Shown here one piece after another: positions 14,853 through 22,482 of a DNA stretch of 22,718 nt. The translations under genes and the position numbers were made by a program. Where the stretch lies: assembly GCA_946222625.1 (NCBI GenBank), contig CAMILJ010000014.1:1-22718 (forward strand), given 5' to 3'. Under the pieces are notes generated by a model that had not been told where the DNA came from, ran no database searches, and saw only the letters and a list, made by a program, of their open reading frames with translations. Position 1 is the first letter of the stretch, and each line of letters opens with the position of its first letter. This DNA is from an uncultured Corynebacterium sp. GTDB lineage: Bacteria > Actinomycetota > Actinomycetes > Mycobacteriales > Mycobacteriaceae.

Positions 14853-15590
14853 CTAGCCGCAGAAGGTCCAGTTACCGTTCTCGCGCTTGAAGCGCATGGT
14901 GGAGCTATCCATGCCCTGGCTGGTGTTGACGTTCACGGTTGCAGAGGCGTCATCGCCATTAACCACAACATCGTTGATGGACTCAACGCCGGTCTTGGAC
15001 CAGTCGAAGCCCTCCATCTGGGAGGTGTCCTGGCCGGCCGCCGCCATCATGTCCTTGAGCTGGTTCATCGGAACATCCGGAACCTGGTTGTAATCAACCT
15101 GGTCGAGGCCAGAATTCGGATCGTTGCGGATAGCCGAGCAGGTGTGCTCCGGAAGGTACTTCACAAAGGAGCGCATGGTCTGCTGCTCGTACATGCCACG
15201 CACCAAGGTGTTGATACCGTCGATATCCTCCTGGCTTGCGGCTTCACCCTGAACCGGTTCAACCTTTGGCATATTCTGGAACGGGTCAGCTCCCTCTTCG
15301 AAGGGGTTAGCCACAGCCTGCTCCCCGCCCTCAGGGTTCTCTCCCTCCGGCTTCGGAGCAGCACTCTCGCCGTCCTTATTCTCTTCGCCTTCCTTCTTCT
15401 CCTCAGAAGTCTTCTCTTCCGTCTTCTTCTCAGACGTCTTTTCCTTGGACTTCGTCGTGGTGGTGGTCTTTGCCACAGAGGAAGCGGTGTCGCCTGCGTT
15501 CTCGTCATCGGAACCACAAGCAGCCAAGGAAAGCGGTGCAACGAGTGCAACGGCAATGAGGGACTTCTTGGCAGGTGTCAAAAAGGACAA
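14853..15590 (-). CDS. Secreted lipoprotein with charged linker
   Basis: A 245-residue lipoprotein. The signal peptide MSFLTPAKKSLIAVALVAPL ends in the lipobox LAAC with acylated C25, a substrate for Lgt. The start is set at TTG 15590: the frame is open to 15605, but that part holds the ribosome binding site GAGGAG, 7 bases before this TTG. Residues about 40-95 are a low-complexity linker rich in Lys, Glu, Thr and Ser, then Pro/Gly, probably crossing the cell wall. The C-terminal ~120 residues form a small globular domain ending in NGNWTFCG, like DUF4878-type NTF2-fold domains. Two cysteines (in EHTCSAIR and at the end) could form a disulfide. It is cotranscribed with the membrane protein downstream. 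Confidence 0.85.
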   Translation of the reverse strand: MSFLTPAKKSLIAVALVAPLSLAACGSDDENAGDTASSVAKTTTTTKSKEKTSEKKTEEKTSEEKKEGEENKDGESAAPKPEGENPEGGEQAVANPFEEGADPFQNMPKVEPVQGEAASQEDIDGINTLVRGMYEQQTMRSFVKYLPEHTCSAIRNDPNSGLDQVDYNQVPDVPMNQLKDMMAAAGQDTSQMEGFDWSKTGVESINDVVVNGDDASATVNVNTSQGMDSSTMRFKRENGNWTFCG

Positions 15591-15630
15591 GGGATAACTC
15601 CTCAAATTAAATAGAGAGCGATAGGTAAAT

Positions 15631-15645
15631 CCACGCTAGGCGTGG
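15631..15645. promoter_or_regulatory. 15-bp palindrome upstream of the lipoprotein, possible TetR operator
   Basis: CCACGC, TAG, GCGTGG is a perfect inverted repeat with a 3-base centre, about 40 bases upstream of the lipoprotein start and 120 bases from the divergent TetR gene. Its size and symmetry fit a TetR-family operator, but the pairing with this regulator is a guess. Confidence 0.4.
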
Positions 15646-15753
15646 TGGTTGCTCTTGGGCATCTCACATAACCCTAACAAGGGCTGTTTGAAGAAATCAT
15701 ATTTTACACCTTGAAGCTTCCTGTGAGCCCCACTAGGGATTTCTAGCGCCGCG

Positions 15754-15759
15754 TAGAGT
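15754..15759 (+). promoter_or_regulatory. -10 box for a probably leaderless tetR-family mRNA
   Basis: TAGAGT matches TANANT and ends 7 bases before the GTG start at 15767. That is the normal distance from -10 to transcription start, and no Shine-Dalgarno is present between them, so the mRNA probably begins at the start codon. Confidence 0.45.
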
Positions 15760-15766
15760 TGATTGT

Positions 15767-16342
15767 GTGCATCTATCTCGCGACGCTATCGTTTCCACCG
15801 CCCTCGAGCTTTTGACCCGCTACGGGCTTGCCGACGTCACCATGCGTCGCGTCGCCACCAACCTCGACGTGGCTCCCGGCGCCTTGTACTGGCATGTAGC
15901 TAACAAGCAATCGCTTATCGCCGCCATGACCGCTGAGATCCTGTCCCCCGTAGCGGGCGAAACCACGGCGGAGCTGGTCAGCTCGCTGCACCGGGAGCTG
16001 CGCCGCTGGCGCGATGGAGCCGAGGTAGCCATTGCTGGCGCCGCTTTCCCGGAGTCGTCAGCCAGCGCTGACTTAGAAGAGCTATTCACAACGGCACTGC
16101 AGAAAGAAGCCCCCGACGCATCGGCGGAGGATAGTGCCGTCGCCGCCCGCACGCTGATCCACTACACACTGGGGGCTACCTTCATGGAACAATCCCGCGA
16201 GCAGCTCAGTGGGGCGTCGTCCAGCGAGACGTCGCCAAGCACAGCATCCCCATCTCCCGGCACGGCGCCCGTGGACGCCACCTCTCTGCGTGCCGCGGAA
16301 CTCATGGTTGCAGGTTTAAAGTCACTGCGAACCGATCGCTGA
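15767..16342 (+). CDS. TetR/AcrR-family transcriptional regulator
   Basis: A 191-residue one-component repressor type. The N-terminal DNA-binding domain (about residues 4-50) shows SRDAIVSTALELLTRYG, then VTMRRVATNLDVAPGALYWHVANK, the typical TetR helix-turn-helix ending in the YWHVxNK motif. The C-terminal ligand domain is variable and contains a Ser/Thr/Pro-rich stretch at about 148-170, so no ligand can be proposed. The GTG at 15767 is preferred since it leaves the first helix intact and lies just past a -10 box without any ribosome binding site. It is divergent from the lipoprotein and lies 26 bp ahead of glgX, so it might regulate either side or itself. Confidence 0.9.
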   Translation: MHLSRDAIVSTALELLTRYGLADVTMRRVATNLDVAPGALYWHVANKQSLIAAMTAEILSPVAGETTAELVSSLHRELRRWRDGAEVAIAGAAFPESSASADLEELFTTALQKEAPDASAEDSAVAARTLIHYTLGATFMEQSREQLSGASSSETSPSTASPSPGTAPVDATSLRAAELMVAGLKSLRTDR

Positions 16343-16368
16343 GAACAGAATTGACTAAGCTGAGCCTT

Positions 16369-18564
16369 ATGACTGAGACCCGTGCTGATCTAACGCCATC
16401 TCGCCAGGTGTGGCCTGGTTCCCCCTCCCCACTCGGCTCCACCTTCGATGGAGCCGGAACTAATTTTGCTATCTTTTCCGAAATCGCGGAAAAAGTTGAG
16501 CTCTGCCTCATCGACCACGATGGCAGCGAAGAGCGCATTGAGCTGACTGAAGTCACCGCCCATGTCTGGCACGCCTACCTCCCCAACGTCAGCCCCGGAC
16601 AACGTTACGGTTACCGCATCCACGGCCCATACGAACCGGAGCACGGCCTGCGTTGCGATCCCTCGAAGCTGCTTGTCGATCCTTATGCCCGTGCCTTCGA
16701 CGGTGATTTTGACGGCGATGCCTCGCTGTACTCCTACGATATCTTCGCTGAAGAGCCCGGCACCGGGCGCAACGAGGATGATTCCTTGGGCCACACGATG
16801 CTGTCGGTGGTCATCAACCCCTTCTTCGAATGGCACGGCGACAACCGGCCTCATACCCCGGATAACGAAACCATCATCTACGAAGCCCACGTCAAGGGCA
16901 TGACGATGACGCACCCGGATGTGCCAGAGGAGCTGCGCGGCACCTACGCCGGCATGGCGCACCCGGCGATCATCAACTACTTCAAGGACTTGGGCGTGAC
17001 GGCCGTCGAGCTGCTGCCGGTCCACCAGTTCCTCCAGGATGACCGTCTGCGCCAGCTAGACCTGCGCAACTACTGGGGCTACAACACCTTTGGCTTCTTC
17101 GCTCCGCATGCGGATTACGCCTACGCCAAGAAGCCCGGCGAGGTGGTCGCTGAGTTCAAGGCCATGGTTCGTGCGTTCCACGAGGCAGGGATCGAGATCA
17201 TCCTCGATGTGGTCTACAACCACACAGCCGAGGGCAACCACATGGGGCCGACCATCGCCTTCCGCGGCATCGATAACCACGCCTACTACCGCTTGGTCGA
17301 TGACAATCCAGAGCACTACATGGACTACACCGGTACCGGTAACTCCCTCAATGTCCGCCACCCACACTCCCTCCAGCTGATTATGGATTCGCTGCGTTAT
17401 TGGGTGACGGAGATGCGCGTGGATGGCTTCCGCTTCGATCTCGCGTCTACTCTGGCGCGCGAACTGGATGACGTCGACAAGCTCGCCACCTTCTTTGATC
17501 TGGTACAGCAGGACCCCGTGGTCTCCAAGGTCAAGCTCATCGCCGAGCCCTGGGACGTGGGCCATAACGGCTACCAGGTTGGTAACTTCCCACCCATTTG
17601 GAGCGAATGGAACGGTAAGTACCGCGATATCGTTCGTGATTTCTGGCGCGGGGAACCGTCGAAGATGGGTGAGTTTGCCTCACGCTTAACCGGCTCCTCC
17701 GACTTGTATGCCAACAACGGCCGCCGCCCCACCGCGTCTATTAACTTCATTACCGCTCACGATGGCTTCACGCTGCGTGATTTGGTGTCCTACAACGAAA
17801 AGCACAACGAGGACAACGGGGAGGACAACCGCGACGGGGAATCCCACAACCGCTCGTGGAACCACGGCGCGGAGGGCCCGACTGACGACGAAGAAATTAA
17901 GAAGCTCCGCCGCCGTCAGGTCCGCAACTTCCTCACTACCCTTCTGCTCTCCCAAGGCACCCCGATGCTGTGCCACGGTGATGAACTAGGCCGCACCCAG
18001 GGCGGAAACAACAACGTGTACTGCCAGGACAACGAGATTTCCTGGATCGATTGGTCGATGTTGGAGCAGGAAAAGAACATCGCCATGCACGGTTTTACTA
18101 AGCGCCTGATTAACATCCGCAAGAACCATCCGGTGTTCCGCCGCCAGCGTTTCTTGGCCGGTGGCCCCTTTGGTTCCGAGGTGAAAGACCGCGATATTGC
18201 ATGGCTCGTGCCCTCCGGCAAGCTGATGACTCCGGAGGACTGGGATTTTGAGTTCGGTAAGGCCCTCATGGTCTACCTCAATGGCAACGCCATCACGGAA
18301 ACGACTGCCCGCGGTGAGCGCATCACGGATGATTCCTTCATCATGATTTTCAACGCCCACCACGAGGACATTGAGTTCACCCTGCCGAAGAAGGACTTGG
18401 GTGCTAGCTGGCGGCTCATCGTCGATACTTCTGATTCCGGCGGATATCCGGACGAGGAAAAGCTGATCGCGGCCGAAGGAACCATCAAGGTGCAGCCGCG
18501 ATCCACGCTGATCTTGCGCCAGACCGAGCCCCCGGTCTTCGACGACAACGACGAATCTGCATAA
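16369..18564 (+). CDS. glgX: Glycogen debranching enzyme (isoamylase type, GH13)
   Basis: Cleaves alpha-1,6 branches of glycogen after phosphorylase has trimmed the chains, so it works with GlgP. From ATG 16369 the protein has 731 residues. An N-terminal CBM48-like domain begins VWPGSPSPLGSTFDGAGTNF. The GH13 barrel follows, with DVVYNH (280-285), the nucleophile D357 in VDGFRFDLAS, the acid/base E393 in IAEPWDVG, and D465 in ITAHDGFTLRD. The MLCHGDELGRTQGGNNN segment and a C-terminal beta domain complete it. A TTG at 16351 would add six residues; neither start has a ribosome binding site, so a leaderless or coupled start is possible. It may be cotranscribed with the TetR gene. Confidence 0.96.
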   Translation: MTETRADLTPSRQVWPGSPSPLGSTFDGAGTNFAIFSEIAEKVELCLIDHDGSEERIELTEVTAHVWHAYLPNVSPGQRYGYRIHGPYEPEHGLRCDPSKLLVDPYARAFDGDFDGDASLYSYDIFAEEPGTGRNEDDSLGHTMLSVVINPFFEWHGDNRPHTPDNETIIYEAHVKGMTMTHPDVPEELRGTYAGMAHPAIINYFKDLGVTAVELLPVHQFLQDDRLRQLDLRNYWGYNTFGFFAPHADYAYAKKPGEVVAEFKAMVRAFHEAGIEIILDVVYNHTAEGNHMGPTIAFRGIDNHAYYRLVDDNPEHYMDYTGTGNSLNVRHPHSLQLIMDSLRYWVTEMRVDGFRFDLASTLARELDDVDKLATFFDLVQQDPVVSKVKLIAEPWDVGHNGYQVGNFPPIWSEWNGKYRDIVRDFWRGEPSKMGEFASRLTGSSDLYANNGRRPTASINFITAHDGFTLRDLVSYNEKHNEDNGEDNRDGESHNRSWNHGAEGPTDDEEIKKLRRRQVRNFLTTLLLSQGTPMLCHGDELGRTQGGNNNVYCQDNEISWIDWSMLEQEKNIAMHGFTKRLINIRKNHPVFRRQRFLAGGPFGSEVKDRDIAWLVPSGKLMTPEDWDFEFGKALMVYLNGNAITETTARGERITDDSFIMIFNAHHEDIEFTLPKKDLGASWRLIVDTSDSGGYPDEEKLIAAEGTIKVQPRSTLILRQTEPPVFDDNDESA

Positions 18565-18578
18565 TCGGTTGCTTCGGC

Positions 18579-18608
18579 AAGAAGCAGCTGAAACTTTGGC
18601 TGCTTCTT
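18579..18608 (+). terminator. Hairpin after glgX
   Basis: AAGAAGCAGC (18579-18588) pairs perfectly with GCTGCTTCTT (18599-18608) around a 10-base loop, starting 15 bases past the glgX stop. The 3' arm is T-rich but no T-tract follows. Likely an intrinsic terminator or mRNA-end stabiliser separating glgX from the exonuclease gene. Confidence 0.55.
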
Positions 18609-18653
18609 CACCGCCTGCTCTCCTCTACCAACACCATGCTTTGAAAGGAATCC

Positions 18654-20039
18654 GTGTCCTACACCGCCCACGGTGCCGTCATTGATGTCACCGCCGAAGC
18701 CCTTGTTTTCCGCCGCTCTTTGCTTGCTTCTTCCCTCGGCGCACCGGCCCACGAGAGCCTCTCCCTCGCTGGAGCCACGGGCGTGGAGTGCACGGAGCCG
18801 ACGGCAGCGGGTTTTGGGCAGGTCACCGTTCATGGCACTAGCGGTGCCGAAGGTGGTGCCGGTGACACGGTCATCCGTTTTGCACCCGGCCAGGATGCCA
18901 CGGCTTTCGCTCAGGCGGTTCAGGCCGCCCTGCGCGGCGAAGCACCGGCCGCCAGTACTCGAGTTCAGGGATTGAACTTCACCGCCGTCGATGTGGAAAC
19001 GGCCAATGACAACTGGGGGTCGGTGTGCCAGATCGGCGCGGTCCGCTTCCGCGATGGCGAAGAGACCGAGTCCCGTACGTGGTTGTGCACTCCCCCGCCA
19101 GGGCTCGAGCACTTCGACGACGTCAACATCAGTATCCACGGCATCACGCCAGATGACGTCGCTGACGCCTCGCCCTTTGCGGATGCCGCTGCCGAGCTCT
19201 TCGACTTCCTCGGTTCTGACACGATGGTGGCCCACAACGCACAATTCGACTCCACGGCCTTGCGCAGCGGCCTTAAGAAGGCTGCGGCGCCGGTTCCGGA
19301 GATTCGCTTGGCGTGCTCGCTGGCCCTGGCTCGCGATGCCTCCCGCGCCGGCGTCATCGACGTGGCCAACCATAAGCTTCCGACCGTCGCCTCCTGCGTT
19401 GGAGCCGAGGACTTCCACCACCACGAGGCCACAGCGGATGCCCGGGCAGCCGGCGAGATTGTGAGCGCCCTGGCCCAGCGCTTTGGCCACTCTGGTTCCA
19501 TCGAGGACTTGTTCACCACCCGTGACTTTGCCCTGGGAACCTTGAGCGAGGAGTCCGTCATCCCAGTTCTGCGCGCTAACACTGCTCCGCTATCTGCAGC
19601 GGATTTGGGTGCCGGCACGGATTTCCGCGACAAGACGCGCATGGCGGGGACAGCCTTGGGTCCCCAGAAGAAGAGCTCCGGGTCCACACAGCGCCGCGGG
19701 CCGGCCCCATGGCAGTCCGTATCCACGCCGGATACCATCCCGGAACCGAACCCCGACGCCGATCCGGAAGGCGCATTGTTTGGCCAGAATGTCACCCTCA
19801 CTGGTGACTTCGAGCCTTTTGATAAGGGTCTGCTGTGGTCCAAGATTGCTGAGCGCGGCGGAAAGGTGGGCAAGAACGTCACGAAGAAGACCACCATCCT
19901 CGTCGTGGGTCAGTGGGCCACCAAGACGTCGAAGGAAAAGCGCGCCGAAGAGCTACAAGGCAAGGGCCAGGATATTGAGATCTGGCAGACAGACAAGCTC
20001 CTCGAAGAGCTTCAGCTCGATGAAGCCCCTCCGTTTTAG
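18654..20039 (+). CDS. DEDDh exonuclease (DnaQ-like) with C-terminal BRCT domain
   Basis: A 461-residue three-part protein. Residues 1-95 form a beta-rich domain resembling bacterial PH-like/DUF4429 modules (tentative). Residues 107-275 are a DnaQ-type 3'-5' exonuclease with all catalytic residues: D113 and E115 (VDVETA), D199 (HNAQFD), H257 and D262 (HEATADA). After a Pro/Ser-rich linker, residues about 375-452 form a BRCT domain (LFGQNVTLTGDFEPFDKG, KNVTKKTTILVVG), like those of DNA ligase. The start is GTG 18654, with AAAGGA 6 bases upstream. The architecture suggests an exonuclease recruited to DNA ends or nicks during repair. The substrate is unproven; a degradative RNase T-like role is the alternative. 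Confidence 0.9.
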   Translation: MSYTAHGAVIDVTAEALVFRRSLLASSLGAPAHESLSLAGATGVECTEPTAAGFGQVTVHGTSGAEGGAGDTVIRFAPGQDATAFAQAVQAALRGEAPAASTRVQGLNFTAVDVETANDNWGSVCQIGAVRFRDGEETESRTWLCTPPPGLEHFDDVNISIHGITPDDVADASPFADAAAELFDFLGSDTMVAHNAQFDSTALRSGLKKAAAPVPEIRLACSLALARDASRAGVIDVANHKLPTVASCVGAEDFHHHEATADARAAGEIVSALAQRFGHSGSIEDLFTTRDFALGTLSEESVIPVLRANTAPLSAADLGAGTDFRDKTRMAGTALGPQKKSSGSTQRRGPAPWQSVSTPDTIPEPNPDADPEGALFGQNVTLTGDFEPFDKGLLWSKIAERGGKVGKNVTKKTTILVVGQWATKTSKEKRAEELQGKGQDIEIWQTDKLLEELQLDEAPPF

Positions 20040-20159
20040 CCCGCGATAAGCCTCAATACAAAGGAATTCTCCTCTTCGCTGGGAACCGGTGGGCGTGGAG
20101 CGCAGTCCAATAAGCATAAGGAATCTGCACCTGCCCAACCGTTACGGAGATAAATCCTT

Positions 20160-20768
20160 ATGACCATCGCGCTGTCCACTTCCCTCCACGTCGATCGCCT
20201 TCTCCCCTCGCTCTGCCCGAGCGAAGAGCTCAACGGAGTTAAGCTGTGTGATGATGGTTTTGGGGACTCACCTGCTAGCCTCCAGCTATCGCGCACGCTA
20301 TCGATGTCCATAGTGCGCGGCACGGGGACGGAGGCCAAGCGTGTGAGCCAGCGCGCTCTGGATGATATGGGCTTGACCGTACGCCAGGCATGGGATTGTG
20401 CAGCGCTGAATCTGCAGCGGCGAGCGTTGACGGAGCAGGGACTGCGATTCTTTACCCGCCCTGCCGAACTCGGCTTCATGGGGGCCGAAGCAGGCCTCGA
20501 GGTGCGGGCTCATCGCTGCACGATTTCGTCCTGGTTGGCCCATCCGCAGGCTTTCGTTATCCTAGACAATCATCTTCAGAGGCTCAGCCAGGCTCGAAGC
20601 ATCACGTACCTCGTGCCTGATGCGCACACTCTTTACGCGTTGTTCAACGTATCCCCGCATCGCGCCACAGAGTTAGCGTGGCGCGCTGCTGAATTGCGCC
20701 CGCGCCATCGAGCCCCGCTCAGCATGCAACCGCTAGTATTAGCTAACGGCTTCCCGTTGGAGGTGTAG
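20160..20768 (+). CDS. Unrecognised 202-residue protein
   Basis: I do not recognise a family with confidence. It is a soluble protein with no signal peptide or membrane segment and a mostly helical middle (RALDDMGLTVRQAWDCAALN), followed by an alternating region RAHRCTISSWLAHPQAFVILDN and then SITYLVPDAHTLYALFNV. The last part (residues about 130-195) has the look of DUF1444-like proteins, only weakly. Four cysteines are scattered without pattern. The ATG at 20160 has GGAGA about 10 bases upstream. It lies 120 bp after the exonuclease gene and 49 bp before the RelA/SpoT-type synthetase, on the same strand, so cotranscription with the latter is plausible. Confidence 0.75.
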   Translation: MTIALSTSLHVDRLLPSLCPSEELNGVKLCDDGFGDSPASLQLSRTLSMSIVRGTGTEAKRVSQRALDDMGLTVRQAWDCAALNLQRRALTEQGLRFFTRPAELGFMGAEAGLEVRAHRCTISSWLAHPQAFVILDNHLQRLSQARSITYLVPDAHTLYALFNVSPHRATELAWRAAELRPRHRAPLSMQPLVLANGFPLEV

Positions 20769-20817
20769 ACACACCTCCGCACTTCTCCGCCGTGGCCGAA
20801 AGGAGTCACGTTTCACG

Positions 20818-21822
20818 ATGGCTGAATCATCCATGTCCCGCTTGAGCAACCAGTACCATTCCTGGGTGCACGCGCATCCCACTGCGGCGCAGGACTTCCG
20901 CGATGCCATCGAGGACTTGCTTAACGACGCCGGAATTATCTTCGACCGCGTAGCTACCCGCGTCAAGCTTTGGCCGTCCCTGAAAGCCAAGGCAAAGAAG
21001 CGTCGCGGCAACGGCGAGCTCATGTACCCCACTCCGTGGGAGGATATCCACGATGTCTTGGGCGTGCGGATTACCGTCTTCCACTCCACGGTTATCCCGG
21101 AGGCCCTCGAAGTTCTGGGAGAAACCTTCACTGTGCTTCGCTCGGTGGACAAGGCAGCGGAAACGCGGATTTCCGGCGGCTTTGGCTATGGATCGCACCA
21201 CCTAGTGCTCAAGGTCTCTGAAGATAGTGTCGCCGCCCTTGAGGAACTTGAAGCCTATGTTGGCTGGACCTTTGAGATTCAAATCCGCACCGTGCTGCAG
21301 CACGCCTGGGCGGAATTTGAGCACGATATCCGGTACAAGCAGGGCCCTAACCCGCCATCCCCACAGGTGGATCGCCTCTTCACGCTCGCCGCGGGCCTCA
21401 TTGAGTTGGCGGACCAGCAGTTCGATGAGATCGCAGCGCTCAAGGCCCCCAGCTCCGAGGCGGACGATGACGTGGAAATCACGGCAGAAACTCTCCCCGG
21501 CGTCCTCGCTATCGTTTTGGGTAACCGCTTTCCGCGTTCGCGCTCGGAGCACTATCGCTTCCTGGCGGAGCTTTTAGAAAACAACGGCATCAATCGTCTA
21601 AGCCAACTCAAGCAGCTCCTTGATGAAGACGCCATCGCCCACGTGCACGACGCCATGCGCTACCGCTTCCGCCCGGGCCAGGTCAGGCTTATCGACGATT
21701 TGCTGCTCAACAAGTTCGGCGCCCAGCATATCGAGGCCACAGCCGAAGCCGGCGACCGCAAGGACCGCAAGCGCCGCTTGAACGCGCGCCTGAAGGCCTT
21801 AAAGAACTTCCGGAATAATTAA
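20818..21822 (+). CDS. Stand-alone (p)ppGpp synthetase (RelA/SpoT domain)
   Basis: A 334-residue small-alarmone-synthetase-like protein lacking the hydrolase, TGS and ACT domains of long Rel. The synthetase domain spans residues about 25-175. It has RVATRVKLWPSLKAKAKKR, the metal-binding D79 in DIHDVLGVRITVF, the FGYGSHHLVLKV loop (122-133), and E153 in FEIQIRTVLQHAWAEFEHD, so the catalytic residues look intact. A ~130-residue helical C-terminal part follows an acidic linker (211-222) and ends in a Lys/Arg-rich tail. This length matches the RelS-type synthetase I recall from C. glutamicum. The AAAGGAG site is 12 bases from the ATG at 20818, rather far. Its stop codon shares TTAA with the convergent S4 gene. 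It would transfer pyrophosphate from ATP to GDP/GTP in stress. Confidence 0.9.
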   Translation: MAESSMSRLSNQYHSWVHAHPTAAQDFRDAIEDLLNDAGIIFDRVATRVKLWPSLKAKAKKRRGNGELMYPTPWEDIHDVLGVRITVFHSTVIPEALEVLGETFTVLRSVDKAAETRISGGFGYGSHHLVLKVSEDSVAALEELEAYVGWTFEIQIRTVLQHAWAEFEHDIRYKQGPNPPSPQVDRLFTLAAGLIELADQQFDEIAALKAPSSEADDDVEITAETLPGVLAIVLGNRFPRSRSEHYRFLAELLENNGINRLSQLKQLLDEDAIAHVHDAMRYRFRPGQVRLIDDLLLNKFGAQHIEATAEAGDRKDRKRRLNARLKALKNFRNN

Positions 21823-22205
21823 CGGAATCCGCCGCGGAACTTGTCCATCTGCCGGCGCTCCTTCTTCGTCGGGCGGCCGGCACCGCGCGGTCGAACTGGA
21901 ACCGAGGGTAAAAACTCCTTCGGCGGTGGCGGCGGGGCATGATCGATGTAACACGTGCGCGCAATCGGGGCGCCGACGCGCTTGGACACGGTAGCAAGCA
22001 CCTCGAGATCATGTTCGTGATGATTGCGCCACACGCGCACGCGGTCGCCGGGGACAACCTGCTGCGCGGGTTTGGTGGCGTTGCCGTTGAGTTTGACGTG
22101 CCCGGCGCGCACCGCTGTGGCAGCTTCTGACCGGGTTTTAAACATGCGCACGGACCAGACCCAGGCGTCAATGCGGACGGGCCGCCCGTCGGGCTGATTC
22201 ACCAT
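21819..22205 (-). CDS. S4-domain RNA-binding protein (Hsp15/HslR-like)
   Basis: A 128-residue basic protein. An S4 RNA-binding fold occupies residues about 10-60: VRIDAWVWSVRMFKTRSEA, then AGHVKLNGNATKPAQQVVPGDRVRV, as in Hsp15, which binds stalled 50S subunits with nascent-chain tRNA in E. coli. The remainder holds a five-proline run and the basic tail GAGRPTKKERRQMDKFRG, typical of this family. The ATG at 22205 is 6 bases after the stop of the small membrane protein gene and lacks a clear ribosome binding site, so coupling is likely. The role in ribosome rescue is by analogy only. Confidence 0.9.
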   Translation of the reverse strand: MVNQPDGRPVRIDAWVWSVRMFKTRSEAATAVRAGHVKLNGNATKPAQQVVPGDRVRVWRNHHEHDLEVLATVSKRVGAPIARTCYIDHAPPPPPKEFLPSVPVRPRGAGRPTKKERRQMDKFRGGFR

Positions 22206-22211
22206 AGGCGC

Positions 22212-22448
22212 TTAAAGGTTGTGGTTTTCGTTGACGATCTTCTGGATCTTTACCCAGTTGTAGGCGCCGCCGCCCACGGCGACAACGAGGCCAATCGCCA
22301 TCCAGACCCAGAAACCAGTCAGTGCCCAGCCCAACAGAATTCCGCCGGCAACGCCTCCCACGACACACACAGCGCCGTTGCGGGCATGAGTGCGTACGGC
22401 TTGTTTGCGTTGTTCAATGGGATTGTTGGGGCGTCGCTGCATAGTCAT
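22212..22448 (-). CDS. Small membrane protein
   Basis: A 78-residue protein with a basic N-terminus (QRRPNNPIEQRKQAVRTHAR) and two predicted transmembrane segments (about residues 19-37 and 39-57), ending in a short helix. ATGs occur at 22457, 22448 and 22442. I choose 22448 because TAAAAT, a consensus -10, ends 7 bases before it and no ribosome binding site is visible for any of the three, suggesting a leaderless start. It precedes the S4 gene by 6 bases. No function recognised. Confidence 0.75.
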   Translation of the reverse strand: MTMQRRPNNPIEQRKQAVRTHARNGAVCVVGGVAGGILLGWALTGFWVWMAIGLVVAVGGGAYNWVKIQKIVNENHNL

Positions 22449-22455
22449 GGGGCTC

Positions 22456-22461
22456 ATTTTA
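22456..22461 (-). promoter_or_regulatory. -10 box for the small membrane protein/S4 operon
   Basis: TAAAAT on the minus strand is a full match to the corynebacterial -10 consensus, 7 bases upstream of the ATG at 22448. It overlaps the alternative ATG at 22457, which argues against that start. Confidence 0.45.
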
Positions 22462-22482
22462 CATGGCCAGGAACCCGCAACC

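Noticed and set aside
18273..19490. A 405-codon open frame on the minus strand across glgX and the exonuclease gene
   Set aside because: It is complementary to two genes with catalytic motifs, and spans their intergenic hairpin; low-complexity Gly/Arg composition.
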